Notes: a model not told the origin generated them from the letters alone. DNA of 64,000 bases from Agromyces protaetiae (GCF_004135405.1 NZ_CP035491.1:124001-188000); one strand, 5' to 3'; shown: positions 53,132 through 61,656, numbered from the stretch's first letter. A program made the numbers and translations.

Positions 53132-54169
53132 CTACCGCGGTCTCGCGACGAGTGGGGCAGCCGTCGAATCCCGGGCGACGAGCGCGGGCTCGACGACCGG
53201 CCCCAGCTCGAGGTCTTCGCCGCGCATGCGGCGGAGGAGCAGTTCCACCGCACGGATGCCGAGTTCGCGGAAGTCCTGATGCACAGTCGTGAGCGGCGGC
53301 CACACGTGCGGCGCGACCGGGATGTCGTCGAACCCGACGACGCTCACCGCCCGCGGCACGTCGAGCCCCGCGTCGCGGAACCCGTGCATCAGGCCGATCG
53401 CCATGAGGTCGTTGGCCGCGAACACCGCCGTGAAGTCACGCCGCCGGGCGAGCTCGCGCCCGGCGAAATAGCCGAACTCCGCCGTCCAGTCGCCGAGGAT
53501 CGGCGGGAACGTCGGCAGATCGGCGTCGGAGATCGCATCGAGGAACCCGCGCATGCGGCTCTCGGCCTCGATCCAGTCCTGCGGACCCGCAAGGTGCAGG
53601 ATCTCGTGGTGCCCGAGCGCGATGAGGTGCTCGGTCGCGATGCGCGCCCCGCGCACCTGGTCTGCCGCGAGACCCGTGCGCTCGGCTCCCGACGCCGTTT
53701 GCAGGCTCACGCACGGCAGGCTGATCGCCATCTCCGTGAGCACGTCGAAGACCCGCACCTGGGGCGCGATCACGATGATGCCCTCGACGGCCTGCTCCAT
53801 GAGGTGCTCGACCGCTTCCGTGATCGCGTCGGGCGTGCTCCCGGCGAGGTTCGCGGTGTGCACCCAGTAGCCCTGCTCGCGGGCGACGTTCTCGATCGCG
53901 GCGACCGACGACGTCGGCCCGTACTCGCCGTCGGTCTTGAGGAGCACGCCGATCGTGCGCGATCGGCTCGTGACGAGCGCCCGCGCGGCCCGGTTCGGCC
54001 GGTACTGGAGCTGCTCCATCGCCTCGAGCACGCGTTGCTTGGTCTCGGGCCGGATGCTCGGGTGGTTGTTGAGCACCCGGGAGACGGTCTGATGGGACAC
54101 CTCGGCGACGCGCGCGACATCGCGGATGCTCGGCGTGCGTCCCGGGTCGGACACGGTTGGTTCAGCCAT
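53132..54169 (-). CDS. LacI family transcriptional regulator
   Basis: A 345-residue regulator. N-terminal helix-turn-helix and hinge: SIRDVARVAEVSHQTVSRVLNNHPSIRPETKQRVLEAMEQLQYRPNRAARALVTSRS. The ligand domain follows the type I periplasmic fold: IGVLLKTDGEYGP, VEGIIVIAPQVR, VFAANDLMAIGLMHGF and VVGFDDIPVAPHVWPPLTTVHQDFRELG. It sits 156 bases upstream of the ABC operon, same strand, with matching operators before both its own gene and the ATPase gene. It is probably a sugar-released repressor. Confidence 0.92.
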   Translation of the reverse strand: MAEPTVSDPGRTPSIRDVARVAEVSHQTVSRVLNNHPSIRPETKQRVLEAMEQLQYRPNRAARALVTSRSRTIGVLLKTDGEYGPTSSVAAIENVAREQGYWVHTANLAGSTPDAITEAVEHLMEQAVEGIIVIAPQVRVFDVLTEMAISLPCVSLQTASGAERTGLAADQVRGARIATEHLIALGHHEILHLAGPQDWIEAESRMRGFLDAISDADLPTFPPILGDWTAEFGYFAGRELARRRDFTAVFAANDLMAIGLMHGFRDAGLDVPRAVSVVGFDDIPVAPHVWPPLTTVHQDFRELGIRAVELLLRRMRGEDLELGPVVEPALVARDSTAAPLVARPR

Positions 54170-54187
54170 CGGATTTCGTCTCTGCGA

Positions 54188-54201
54188 TGTGCACGTTCAC
54201 A
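54188..54201. promoter_or_regulatory. LacI-type operator upstream of the LacI gene
   Basis: TGTGCACGTTCACA is one base from the same palindrome found before the ABC transporter operon. It is 19 bases upstream of the LacI start codon and implies autoregulation. Confidence 0.65.
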
Positions 54202-54348
54202 TCGGCGACATCCATTATGCATCTCCTCCGGCCGCGCGAAACCCTCCCGGCCGCGCGGCCGAGATCGCCCGTGTGACAGTCACATGGCGGGTATCGAGGC
54301 TGTGTCAGCTATGTGCCGCGTGCGGCATACGACGAACGGATGCCTCGC

Positions 54349-55719
54349 TCAGTCGCTCGCGACGGGCCGCACGCGCGGAGCGAGCACGACCGCGACGACC
54401 GCGAGGACGACCGTCACGGCGAACTCGGGCGTGAACGCCCGGGCCGAGACGGCGCTCGCGGCGAGCGCCGTGCCCGCGATCGCGGCGGATGCCCCGAGCG
54501 ACTCGCCGATCGTCAGCGCCGACGTGTTGAACCCCTGCGCCGCCTTCGGCGAGAGCTCGAGCACGGCCACCGAGAATCGCGGATACATGAGACCCATCCC
54601 GAACCCGGCGACCGACCACGCGACGAACGCGACGGCCGGATGCCACGCGAAGAACGCGACCGTGAACACGATGACGAGCGCGACCGCAAGCGTCGCCGAC
54701 CCGATGCGGACGATGCTCGCGTTCGACACGTGCGGCAGTCTGCCCTGCAGCCACGACGCGATCGCCCAGCTCACGCCGGCCCCCGTGAGCACCGCCCCCG
54801 CGAGCGCGGGCGCCATGCCGTACTCCTGGCGGAAGAGCGCCGGCAGATAGACCTCGGTCGCGAAGAACGCCGCCGCGACGATCGTGCGGACGAGGACGAC
54901 CGCGGGCATGCCGCGCCGCGCGACGAGCGTGCCTGCGGGCACGAGCGCCCGCACCGACACGGCGACGACGACAAGGGCTGCGATCGCCGTGATCGCCGCC
55001 CACGGCGTCGGCAGCTCCTTCGCGAGCCCGAACCCGAGCGCCGCGACCGCCGTCAGCACCGACCACGCGATGCGGCTGGCGCTCCACGCGACGGACGGGT
55101 CGCCGCCGAGGTGCGCGCGCTCGCGTCGCAGCGGCCTCAGCACGAGCGGAGCGACCGGCACGATGAGCAGGAGCACGCCGAGGAAGACCCAGTGCCAGCT
55201 CGTCGCCTCGGCGATCACGCCGGCGAGCGCGGGCCCCACGATCGACGGGATGACCCACGCCGCCGCGAACCCCGCGAACACCTTCGCGCGCAAGCGCTCG
55301 GGATACACGCGTGCGACGATGACGTAGAGCGGCACGATGACCGCCGCGCCCCCGATGCCGTGCACGAAGCGGCCTGCGACGAGGGTCTCCATGGTCGTCG
55401 CGGTGCCCGCGATGAGCACGCCCACGAGCCACACGATCGACGCCGCGACGAGGGGTCGGACCGGTCCTGAGCGATCGGACCAGTTGCCCGCGACGACCAT
55501 CCCGACGATGCCCGCCGCGAGCGGCATCGCGAACGCGACCGCGTAGAGCGACCACCCGTCGAGCTCGTCGGCGACGAGCGGCATGACGGTCGTGACGGCG
55601 AGCGTCTCGAACGCGGCGAGGAAGATGAGCGCGAACATCCCGAGACTGAGCCAGCGGTAGGGCTGCTGGAGGATGCCGGGCGCCTCACCTGCGCCGATCG
55701 TGCCCGGCGCGTCGGTCAC
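54349..55719 (-). CDS. MFS transporter
   Basis: A 456-residue transporter starting at GTG 55719, overlapping the aldo/keto reductase stop (GTGA). Helices begin RWLSLGMFALIFLAAFETLAVTTVMPLVADELDG, with motif A-like NWSDRSGPVRPLVAA and AGRFVHGIGGAAVIVPLYVIVARVYPERLRAKVFAGFAAAWVIPSIVGPALAG, characteristic of DHA2-like drug exporters with 14 helices in many actinobacteria. The second half starts near SAWS and includes GFGMGLMYPRFSVAVLELSPKAAQGFNTSALTI. Substrate unknown; coupling to an aldo/keto reductase suggests export or import of an aldehyde- or sugar-like compound. Confidence 0.88.
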   Translation of the reverse strand: MTDAPGTIGAGEAPGILQQPYRWLSLGMFALIFLAAFETLAVTTVMPLVADELDGWSLYAVAFAMPLAAGIVGMVVAGNWSDRSGPVRPLVAASIVWLVGVLIAGTATTMETLVAGRFVHGIGGAAVIVPLYVIVARVYPERLRAKVFAGFAAAWVIPSIVGPALAGVIAEATSWHWVFLGVLLLIVPVAPLVLRPLRRERAHLGGDPSVAWSASRIAWSVLTAVAALGFGLAKELPTPWAAITAIAALVVVAVSVRALVPAGTLVARRGMPAVVLVRTIVAAAFFATEVYLPALFRQEYGMAPALAGAVLTGAGVSWAIASWLQGRLPHVSNASIVRIGSATLAVALVIVFTVAFFAWHPAVAFVAWSVAGFGMGLMYPRFSVAVLELSPKAAQGFNTSALTIGESLGASAAIAGTALAASAVSARAFTPEFAVTVVLAVVAVVLAPRVRPVASD

Positions 55720-56546
55720 TGCTCCTCGTGCGTGTTCGGGTCGGCGCCCCAGATGCGCCCGCGTTCGAGCGCGGAGATCGCCTCGACGTGCTCGGGCGCG
55801 AGCTCGAACCCGAAGACGTCGAAGTTGGCCCTGCGGCGTTCGGCGCTCGACGACTTCGGAATGGGGATCGACCCGAGCTCGATGTGCCAGCGCAGCACGA
55901 GCTGCGCGACCGAGACGCCGTAGGCGTCGGCGAGTTCGACGATGACGGGTTCGTCGAGCAGGTCGGACTTGCGGCCGAGGGGGCTCCAGCTCTGCGTGCG
56001 GATCCCGTGCTCCTCGTGGAACGCGCGGAGCGCGCCTTGCGGGAAGTACGGGTGCATCTCGACCTGGTTCACGACGGGCAGGAGCCCGGTCTCCTCGCCG
56101 AGGCGCGTGAGCATCGCTTCGGTGAAGTTCGAGACGCCGATCGAGCGGACGAGGCCCTTCTCGCGGAGCGTGATCATCGCACGCCACGACTCGACGTACT
56201 TGTCGACGCTCGGGTTGGGCCAGTGGATGAGGTAGAGGTCGACCCATTCGAGGCCGAGCGCGCGGCGCGACTCCTCGAAGCTCGCGAGCGTCGCATCGAA
56301 TCCGTGGTGGCGGCCGGGGAGCTTGGTCTGCACGTAGAGGTCGCTGCGGTCGACGGTCGTGCGGCTGATCGCCTCGCCGACGGCCGCCTCGTTGCCGTAG
56401 TTGTAGGCCGTGTCGAGCAGGCGGTAGCCGTCGTCGATCGCCGAGACGATGCCCTCCACGCCCGACCCGTCGTCGAGCTTGTACGTGCCGAGGCCGATGG
56501 CCGGGATGCGGTTGCCGTCACGGAGGGCGTAGGTGGGGGCGGTCAT
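55716..56546 (-). CDS. aldo/keto reductase
   Basis: A 276-residue (alpha/beta)8-barrel AKR. Tetrad: LLDTAYNYGNEAAVG (Asp and Tyr), YVQTKLPGRHHG (Lys) and LIHWPNP (His). SIGVSNFTEAML and VNQVEMHPYFPQ are family signatures, and IPIPKSSSAERRRANFDVFGF binds the NADPH phosphate. It reduces aldehydes or keto-acids such as 2,5-diketo-D-gluconate. ATG 56546 gives a normal family length. It forms an operon with the MFS gene and lies 53 bases after the cyclase gene. Confidence 0.93.
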   Translation of the reverse strand: MTAPTYALRDGNRIPAIGLGTYKLDDGSGVEGIVSAIDDGYRLLDTAYNYGNEAAVGEAISRTTVDRSDLYVQTKLPGRHHGFDATLASFEESRRALGLEWVDLYLIHWPNPSVDKYVESWRAMITLREKGLVRSIGVSNFTEAMLTRLGEETGLLPVVNQVEMHPYFPQGALRAFHEEHGIRTQSWSPLGRKSDLLDEPVIVELADAYGVSVAQLVLRWHIELGSIPIPKSSSAERRRANFDVFGFELAPEHVEAISALERGRIWGADPNTHEEQ

Positions 56547-56599
56547 CTGTCCAGTCTCACGCACTCGGATGTCTCGCGCCAACCGAGCCGGCCTGCACG

Positions 56600-57541
56600 T
56601 CACTCCCCCGCGGGCAGCTCCGCGAACGCGCGAACGGGGAATGTGCCGAACCCTTCGACTCGCGGTGGCACGGCCGTGAACCGCGCGCCGCGCGCGGGCA
56701 GGCGGTCGAGGGCGGTGAGATGCTCGACGACGTGGATGCCCGCTTCGAGGAGGAGCGTGTGCGCCGGCCGCGTGCCGCCCGACTCGGTGTCGTCGATGTT
56801 GAGGGCATCGATGCCGACGAGCGCGACGCCCGCGTCGACGAGGAACCGCGTGCCCTCCTCGGTGAGGAACGGCGAGCCCGTCGCGTACGCGGGCGTGCCG
56901 AAGCGCCTGCTCCAGCCCGTGTGGAGGAGCACGGCGGCGCCCGCGAGCGCCTCGCGCGGGCGTTCGAAGAAGACGGCCGCCGGGATGCCCCGCTCCGAGG
57001 CATCCTGCAGATGGAACACCTCGGCACGCAGCCCGACGAGCGTCTCGAGCGGCAGCGTCGAGAGGTCGCCGCCGTCTTCGTAGCGGTGGAACGGACTGTC
57101 GAGGTAGGTGCCCGTGTTGCCCGGCAGATCGATGACGTCGATCTCGAACTCGGTGCCCGGAGCGTACGTCTTGCGCGATGCCTCGCGCGTCAGGTGCGGG
57201 CGGATCGTCGGCGCGGGGATGCCCGGGTAGGTCACGAGCCCGGCGCGGATCGTGTGGCTGAGATCGACGAGCGGGCCGCGCCCCGAGGCATCCGTCGGCT
57301 TCGAGACATCCTGATGGCGATCAACACCCCGCGACCCCTTGTGCGCCTCTTCGACGACCTCGAACCCCGCGAACTCGACGCCGCCGACGAGCGCGAGCCC
57401 GAGGTGACGCACGAGGAGTTCGGCGACCTCCCCCTCGGAGACGTCGGCGCGCGGCACGTCCAGACGGAAGCCCTGCGCGCTGAGCCCTCCGCCGTTGACG
57501 AACGACACCTCGGCGTCGAACACGGCGCGATACTCGGTCAT
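56600..57541 (-). CDS. fusion of a small DUF-like domain and a cyclase-family (kynurenine formamidase-like) hydrolase
   Basis: A 313-residue protein. Residues 1-70 (EYRAVFDAEVSFVNGGGLSAQGFRLDVPRADVSEGEVAELLVRHLG...EEAHKGSRG) look like a compact domain that is often a separate small protein beside cyclase genes. A linker (VDRHQDVSKPTDASGRG) follows, then the cyclase domain: LVDLSHTIRAGLVTYPG with the metal-binding H-x-x-x-D motif region (HTI/TYLDSPFH), LPGNTGTYLDSPFHRYEDG and LVGIDALNIDDT. Cyclase-family enzymes hydrolyse N-formylkynurenine or similar amides. The start overlaps the APC permease stop (ATGA). Two copies of the dispersed 10-mer encode most of the linker. Confidence 0.8.
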   Translation of the reverse strand: MTEYRAVFDAEVSFVNGGGLSAQGFRLDVPRADVSEGEVAELLVRHLGLALVGGVEFAGFEVVEEAHKGSRGVDRHQDVSKPTDASGRGPLVDLSHTIRAGLVTYPGIPAPTIRPHLTREASRKTYAPGTEFEIDVIDLPGNTGTYLDSPFHRYEDGGDLSTLPLETLVGLRAEVFHLQDASERGIPAAVFFERPREALAGAAVLLHTGWSRRFGTPAYATGSPFLTEEGTRFLVDAGVALVGIDALNIDDTESGGTRPAHTLLLEAGIHVVEHLTALDRLPARGARFTAVPPRVEGFGTFPVRAFAELPAGE

Positions 57542-58902
57542 GGAGTCTCCTCGGGGACGGGGCGGCGGAGCCGGCGGACGATCGTGACGACGACGGATGC
57601 CGCGGCGAGCACGAGCGGCACGGCGAGGTTCTGCCACGCGAGCACGAGAAGCCCCGCGGTGAGCACAGTCGCGACGACGGCGAGCCACCACCCGATGCTC
57701 CAGCGCTTCAGGAGCAGCGTCGCCGCGAGCATGCCGGCCGCGTAGATCGCGACCATGTTCGACGTGTGGATGAGGATGAAGCTCGCGAGGTCGAGGCCGT
57801 TCAGCAGCATGAGCGCGAAGTAGACGACCGTGAGCGCGCCCGTCACGACGAGCGCGCGGCGCGGGATCTCGCCGTCTTCTGCGCCCTTCGCGAGAAAGCG
57901 CGGCAGATCGCCGTCGCGGCCGAGGGCGGCGCCGAGCTTGCCGAACGCCGCGAGGTAGGCGTTCAGCACACCCGTCGTGACGATCGCCGCGACGACCGCG
58001 ACGAAGACCGGGCCGACCCCGGGGGCGGTGCCCTCGACCAGGTCGAGGAGCGGCACGACGCCCGCGCCGGCGTCTTCGCCGAGGACGCCGACCGTCACGA
58101 TCTGGAGGGCGAGGTAGCCGACGCCCACGACGACGATCGCGATGGCGGTGGCGATCGGGATGACCCGACGCGGGTTCTTGAACTCGCCCGCGATGTGGGT
58201 GCCGACCTCCCACCCCGCGAAGGCCCACACGAAGAGACTCACGGCCGTGCCGACGCCCGCCCAGCCGTTCGGCAGGAACGGCTCGAAGTGTCGCGCGTCG
58301 ACGGCCGGGAACGTCACGGCGACGACGCCCACGACGACCGCGAGCAGGAGCCCCGTGAGCACGAACTGCACCCAGCCCGCGACCCGCACGCCGAACCAGT
58401 TGACGATGTACGGCAGCACGAGGATGACCGCGCCGACGAACGGCACCGCCGCCCGCTCGACGCCGAGCACGGCGACCACGTACTCGCCGCCGAGCACCGC
58501 GACGACGGGCGCTCCCACGCACACGCCGAAGTAGAACCAGTAGCCCGTCATGCGAGCGGCCGTGCCGCCGAGCGCCGTGCGCACGTAGCTCGCGACGCCG
58601 CCCGGGTCGGGGTAGCGCGCGGCGAGCGCGGCGAACGTGCCCGCGAGCGGGATCGACAGCACGAGAACGGCCGCGACGGCGAGGATCGACGCGGGGCCCG
58701 CGGCGGCAGCCGCGAGACCCGGCAGCGCGAGGATGCCGGTGCCCAGCACACTCGCGATGTAGAGCGCCGTGCCCTGGCCGAGACCGAGGGTGCCGCGGTG
58801 GGCGGGCGCTCCGTATGTCTCGGACGAGCCGGATGTCTCGGCCGCACGCGTGGGGCTCGAGGCATCCGTTCGCTCTTGGGTCACCCGTTCAGTCTGGGAC
58901 AT
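57538..58902 (-). CDS. APC family amino acid permease
   Basis: A 454-residue APC superfamily transporter. TM1 carries ALYIASVLGTGILALPGLAAAAAGPAS, with the unwound GTGI substrate-binding turn; later FVWAFAGWEVGTHIAGEFKNPRRVIPIATAIAI matches the TM6 region with the conserved 'E..NPR..IP'. About twelve helices. YjeH/ArcD-like relatives export or import neutral or aromatic amino acids. Its stop overlaps the fused cyclase start, so transport and hydrolysis of an aromatic amino-acid derivative (kynurenine type) are plausible joint roles. Confidence 0.88.
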   Translation of the reverse strand: MSQTERVTQERTDASSPTRAAETSGSSETYGAPAHRGTLGLGQGTALYIASVLGTGILALPGLAAAAAGPASILAVAAVLVLSIPLAGTFAALAARYPDPGGVASYVRTALGGTAARMTGYWFYFGVCVGAPVVAVLGGEYVVAVLGVERAAVPFVGAVILVLPYIVNWFGVRVAGWVQFVLTGLLLAVVVGVVAVTFPAVDARHFEPFLPNGWAGVGTAVSLFVWAFAGWEVGTHIAGEFKNPRRVIPIATAIAIVVVGVGYLALQIVTVGVLGEDAGAGVVPLLDLVEGTAPGVGPVFVAVVAAIVTTGVLNAYLAAFGKLGAALGRDGDLPRFLAKGAEDGEIPRRALVVTGALTVVYFALMLLNGLDLASFILIHTSNMVAIYAAGMLAATLLLKRWSIGWWLAVVATVLTAGLLVLAWQNLAVPLVLAAASVVVTIVRRLRRPVPEETP

Positions 58903-58921
58903 CCCGCCGACGCGAAGTGCT

Positions 58922-58954
58922 GGCAGTCCTGCCTATGCGAATTGAAATCCTGCC
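58922..58954. promoter_or_regulatory. TCCTGCC repeats upstream of the permease-cyclase operon
   Basis: Two direct TCCTGCC copies (58927-58933 and 58948-58954) are 21 bases apart, about two helical turns; the first also forms GGCAG-TC-CTGCC with its left neighbour. They sit 20-50 bases before the permease start, where a regulator would bind. No regulator gene is adjacent. Confidence 0.35.
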
Positions 58955-58972
58955 AATCTGCCGGTCGACGAC

Positions 58973-60136
58973 TCACAGTCGTGCGAGCGCGCCGTCGATG
59001 TCGGCCAACAGGTCGTTCACGTCCTCGATGCCGACCGAGATGCGCACGATCGACTCGGGCACCTCGGCCTCGGTGCCGCGCACCGACGCGTGCGTCATCG
59101 ACCACGGGTGGTTCACGAGCGACTCGACCCCGCCGAGCGACTCGGCGAGCTGGATGAGCTCGGTCGACTCCGCGAACCGGCGCGCGGCCTCGCCGCCGCC
59201 CGCGAGCTCGATCGAGAGCATTCCGCCGAAGCCCGACATCTGCCGCGCCGCGAGTTCGTGCCCCGGGTGCGACGCGAGCCCCGGGTAGAAGACGCGCGCG
59301 ACGCCCGCGTGCTCGGCGAGCCGCTCGGCGATCGCCTGCGCGTTCGACGAGTGCCGCTCCATGCGGATGCCGAGGGTCTTGATGCCGCGCGAGGTCAGGA
59401 ACGCATCGAACGGACCCGAGACGGCACCCGCCGCGAACTGCGTGAACTGCACCTGGTCGGCCAGCTCCTCCTGGCCGGCCGCGAACACGAGTCCGCCGCC
59501 GACCACGTCGGAGTGGCCGCCGAGGTACTTCGTCGTCGAGTGCACGACCACGTCGGCGCCGAGCGCGATCGGCTGCTGCAGCGCCGGGCTCGCGAACGTG
59601 TTGTCGACGACCGTCACGACGCCCGCCTCGTTCGCGATCTCGGCGAGCGCCGCGATGTCGCTGATTTTCATGAGCGGGTTCGACGGCGTCTCGACCCACA
59701 GCACCTTCGTCGTGCCGAGCTCGATCGCGCCGCGCACGGCGTCGAGGTCGCTCGTGTCGACCGTCGAGTGCGTCACGCCCCACGCGCCGAAGATCCGGCG
59801 CACGAGCCGGTGCGTGCCGCCGTACACGTCGTTGCCGACGACGACGTGGTCGCCCGGCGTCAGCACCGTGCGGAGCAGCGCGTCTTCGGCGGCGAGGCCC
59901 GACGCGAACGACAGGCCGCGGATGCCGCCCTCGAGCGCCGCGAGCTGGGTCTCGAGCGCCGTGCGGGTCGGGTTCGTGCCGCGCGAGTACTCGTACCCGT
60001 TGCGGAGCCCGCCGATGCCGTCTTGCACATAGGTCGAGGTCTGGTAAATGGGCGGGATGACCGCGCCCGTCGTGGGGTCGAAGGCCTGGCCCGCGTGGAT
60101 CGCGCGGGTGTCGAAACGGGCGTCGTCGTGAAGCAT
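58973..60136 (-). CDS. metB: cystathionine gamma-synthase/gamma-lyase family PLP enzyme
   Basis: A 387-residue Cys/Met-metabolism PLP protein: FDTRAIHAGQAFDPTTGAVIPPIYQTSTYVQDG, YEYSRGTNPTRTALETQLAALEGG, VVGNDVYGGTHRLV and the PLP lysine in VVHSTTKYLGGHSDVVGG. SLGGVESLVNHPWSMTHAS is the C-terminal active-site loop with the family's conserved Ser and His. It either joins O-succinylhomoserine and cysteine (MetB) or cleaves cystathionine to cysteine. Directly after the cystathionine beta-synthase gene (25 bases), the gamma-lyase direction of reverse transsulfuration is as likely as the synthase direction. Confidence 0.88.
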   Translation of the reverse strand: MLHDDARFDTRAIHAGQAFDPTTGAVIPPIYQTSTYVQDGIGGLRNGYEYSRGTNPTRTALETQLAALEGGIRGLSFASGLAAEDALLRTVLTPGDHVVVGNDVYGGTHRLVRRIFGAWGVTHSTVDTSDLDAVRGAIELGTTKVLWVETPSNPLMKISDIAALAEIANEAGVVTVVDNTFASPALQQPIALGADVVVHSTTKYLGGHSDVVGGGLVFAAGQEELADQVQFTQFAAGAVSGPFDAFLTSRGIKTLGIRMERHSSNAQAIAERLAEHAGVARVFYPGLASHPGHELAARQMSGFGGMLSIELAGGGEAARRFAESTELIQLAESLGGVESLVNHPWSMTHASVRGTEAEVPESIVRISVGIEDVNDLLADIDGALARL

Positions 60137-60161
60137 GCGGAGGTCGCTTTCGTGCGAGAGG

Positions 60162-61535
60162 TCAGTGGGAGAGGTAGGTGAGCAGGTCGGCGCGCGTCAC
60201 GACGCCGAGCGCCTTGCCGCCGTCGGTCACGAGCATCGCGGGGTGCTCGGCGAACGCCGCACGCGCGGCCGCGACCGGCTCGGTCACGCCGATGAGCGGC
60301 AGCGGCGGGCCGACGACCGTCGCGACGTCGTCGGTCAGCTTCACCCCGCCAGAGAACACGAGCTCGAGGAGGGTCTCTTCGTTCAGCGACCCGCGCACCT
60401 CGCCGATCACGACGGGCGGCTCGGCCGAGAGCACGAGCACCTGCGAGACGCCCGTCTCAGTCATGAGGTCGATCGCCTCGCGCACCGAGTCTTGCGGGTG
60501 CACGTAGACGAGCGGCGCCGTGCGGTCGGACTTCACGGCGAGGAGGTCGGCGACCGTGTGGCCCGAGGGCGCGTTGCCGAAGCCGTACGCGCGCATCCAC
60601 TTGTCGTTGAAGATCTTGTTGAGGTAGCCCCGCCCGCCGTCGGGCAGGAGCACGACGAACACGTCGTCGGCCGTGACATCCGGTCGCGCAGCCGCCTGGA
60701 GCGCCGCGACGACCGCCATGCCGCTCGAGCCGCCGACGAGGAGGCCCTCTTCGCGCGCGAGGCGCCGCGTCATCGCGAACGCGTCGGCGTCGCTGATCGC
60801 GAGCACCTCGTGCGGCACCGCGGGGTCGTACGTGTCGGGCCACATGTCCTCGCCGACGCCCTCGACGAAGTACGGGCGGCCGGTGCCGCCCGAGTACACC
60901 GACCCGTCGGGGTCGGCGCCGACGATGCGCACGCGGTCTTCGGAGACGTCGCGGAGGTAGCGGCCCGTGCCCGTGATGGTGCCGCCGGTGCCGATGCCGG
61001 CGACGAAGTGCGTCACCTTGCCCTCGGTGTCGCGCCAGATCTCGGGGCCGGTCGTCTCGTAGTGCGCGCGGGGGCCGTTGGGGTTCGCGAACTGGTTGGG
61101 CTTGAACGCGCCGGGCGTCTCGCGCACGATGCGGTCGCTCACCGAGTAGTACGACTCGGGGCTGTCGGGCGCGACCGACGTCGGTGTGACGACGACCTCG
61201 GCGCCGTAGGCCGTGAGGACGTTGCGCTTCTCCTCGCCGAACTTGTCGGGCACGACGAAGATGCAGTCGTAGCCGCGCTCCTGCGCGACGAGCGCGAGGC
61301 CGACGCCCGTGTTGCCCGACGTCGGCTCGACGATCGTGCCGCCGGGCTTCAAGAGCCCGTCGCGCTCGGCCGCGTCGATCATGCGCGACGCGATACGGTC
61401 TTTCACCGACCCGCCCGGGTTCAGATACTCGAGCTTCACGAGCACCGTTGCTTCGGTGACGCCCTGAGTGACGCGGTTGAGCTTCACGAGCGGGGTGTTG
61501 CCCACGAGATCGACGATGTTCTCGGCGTACTTCAT
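60162..61535 (-). CDS. cystathionine beta-synthase with C-terminal CBS domains
   Basis: ATG 61535 with GAGGAAAG upstream gives 457 residues. The PLP domain: YAENIVDLVGNTPLVKLNRV, LNPGGSVKDRIASRMIDAAE with the PLP lysine, EPTSGNTGVGLALVAQERGY and AGIGTGGTITGTGRYL. From about residue 335 two CBS domains (TAPLVYVHPQDSVREAIDLM and EPVAAARAAFAEHPAMLVTDGGKALGVVTRADLLTYLSH) may bind a nucleotide or SAM. It condenses serine and homocysteine. A longer in-frame start (MLPCCVAVARRR...) is rejected because a Cys-rich leader peptide in another frame occupies that region. It forms an operon with the downstream PLP gene. Confidence 0.9.
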   Translation of the reverse strand: MKYAENIVDLVGNTPLVKLNRVTQGVTEATVLVKLEYLNPGGSVKDRIASRMIDAAERDGLLKPGGTIVEPTSGNTGVGLALVAQERGYDCIFVVPDKFGEEKRNVLTAYGAEVVVTPTSVAPDSPESYYSVSDRIVRETPGAFKPNQFANPNGPRAHYETTGPEIWRDTEGKVTHFVAGIGTGGTITGTGRYLRDVSEDRVRIVGADPDGSVYSGGTGRPYFVEGVGEDMWPDTYDPAVPHEVLAISDADAFAMTRRLAREEGLLVGGSSGMAVVAALQAAARPDVTADDVFVVLLPDGGRGYLNKIFNDKWMRAYGFGNAPSGHTVADLLAVKSDRTAPLVYVHPQDSVREAIDLMTETGVSQVLVLSAEPPVVIGEVRGSLNEETLLELVFSGGVKLTDDVATVVGPPLPLIGVTEPVAAARAAFAEHPAMLVTDGGKALGVVTRADLLTYLSH

Positions 61536-61611
61536 GCTGTGTTGTTCTTTCCTCAGGTGGAGTGCGGCGAACAGCGATGGGCTGCTGCGCGCGTCGAAAA
61601 GGGGTCGCCTT

Positions 61612-61644
61612 CTAGCGACAGCAACACAGCAGGGAAGCATTCAC
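61612..61644 (-). CDS. ten-codon poly-cysteine leader peptide (MNASLLCCCR)
   Basis: On the minus strand GTG at 61644 opens a ten-codon frame, (M)NASLLCCCR, ending TAG, located 77 bases before the cystathionine beta-synthase start. Three consecutive Cys codons, then Arg and stop, are the arrangement of the cysteine-responsive attenuating uORFs known in mycobacteria. TATGGT lies seven bases before the GTG, so the RNA is probably leaderless and the uORF is translated first. Ribosome stalling at the Cys codons when cysteine is scarce would alter downstream structure and raise expression. Based on sequence pattern and known family behaviour; not tested. Confidence 0.78.
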   Translation of the reverse strand: MNASLLCCCR

Positions 61645-61650
61645 GTTGTC

Positions 61651-61656
61651 CACCAT
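61651..61656 (-). promoter_or_regulatory. probable -10 box of the transsulfuration operon
   Basis: Minus-strand TATGGT is separated by seven bases (GGACAAC) from the GTG of the Cys leader peptide, matching the leaderless TANNNT-N6/7-start arrangement seen repeatedly in this window. The region further upstream contains GGAGGCTCCTCC, a palindrome at 61661-61672. Confidence 0.5.

Noticed and set aside
60162-61640. Longer cystathionine beta-synthase with N-terminus MLPCCVAVARRR
   Set aside because: The standard start at 61535 has a ribosome site and family-like N-terminus; the Cys-rich region is better explained by the ten-codon leader peptide in another frame.
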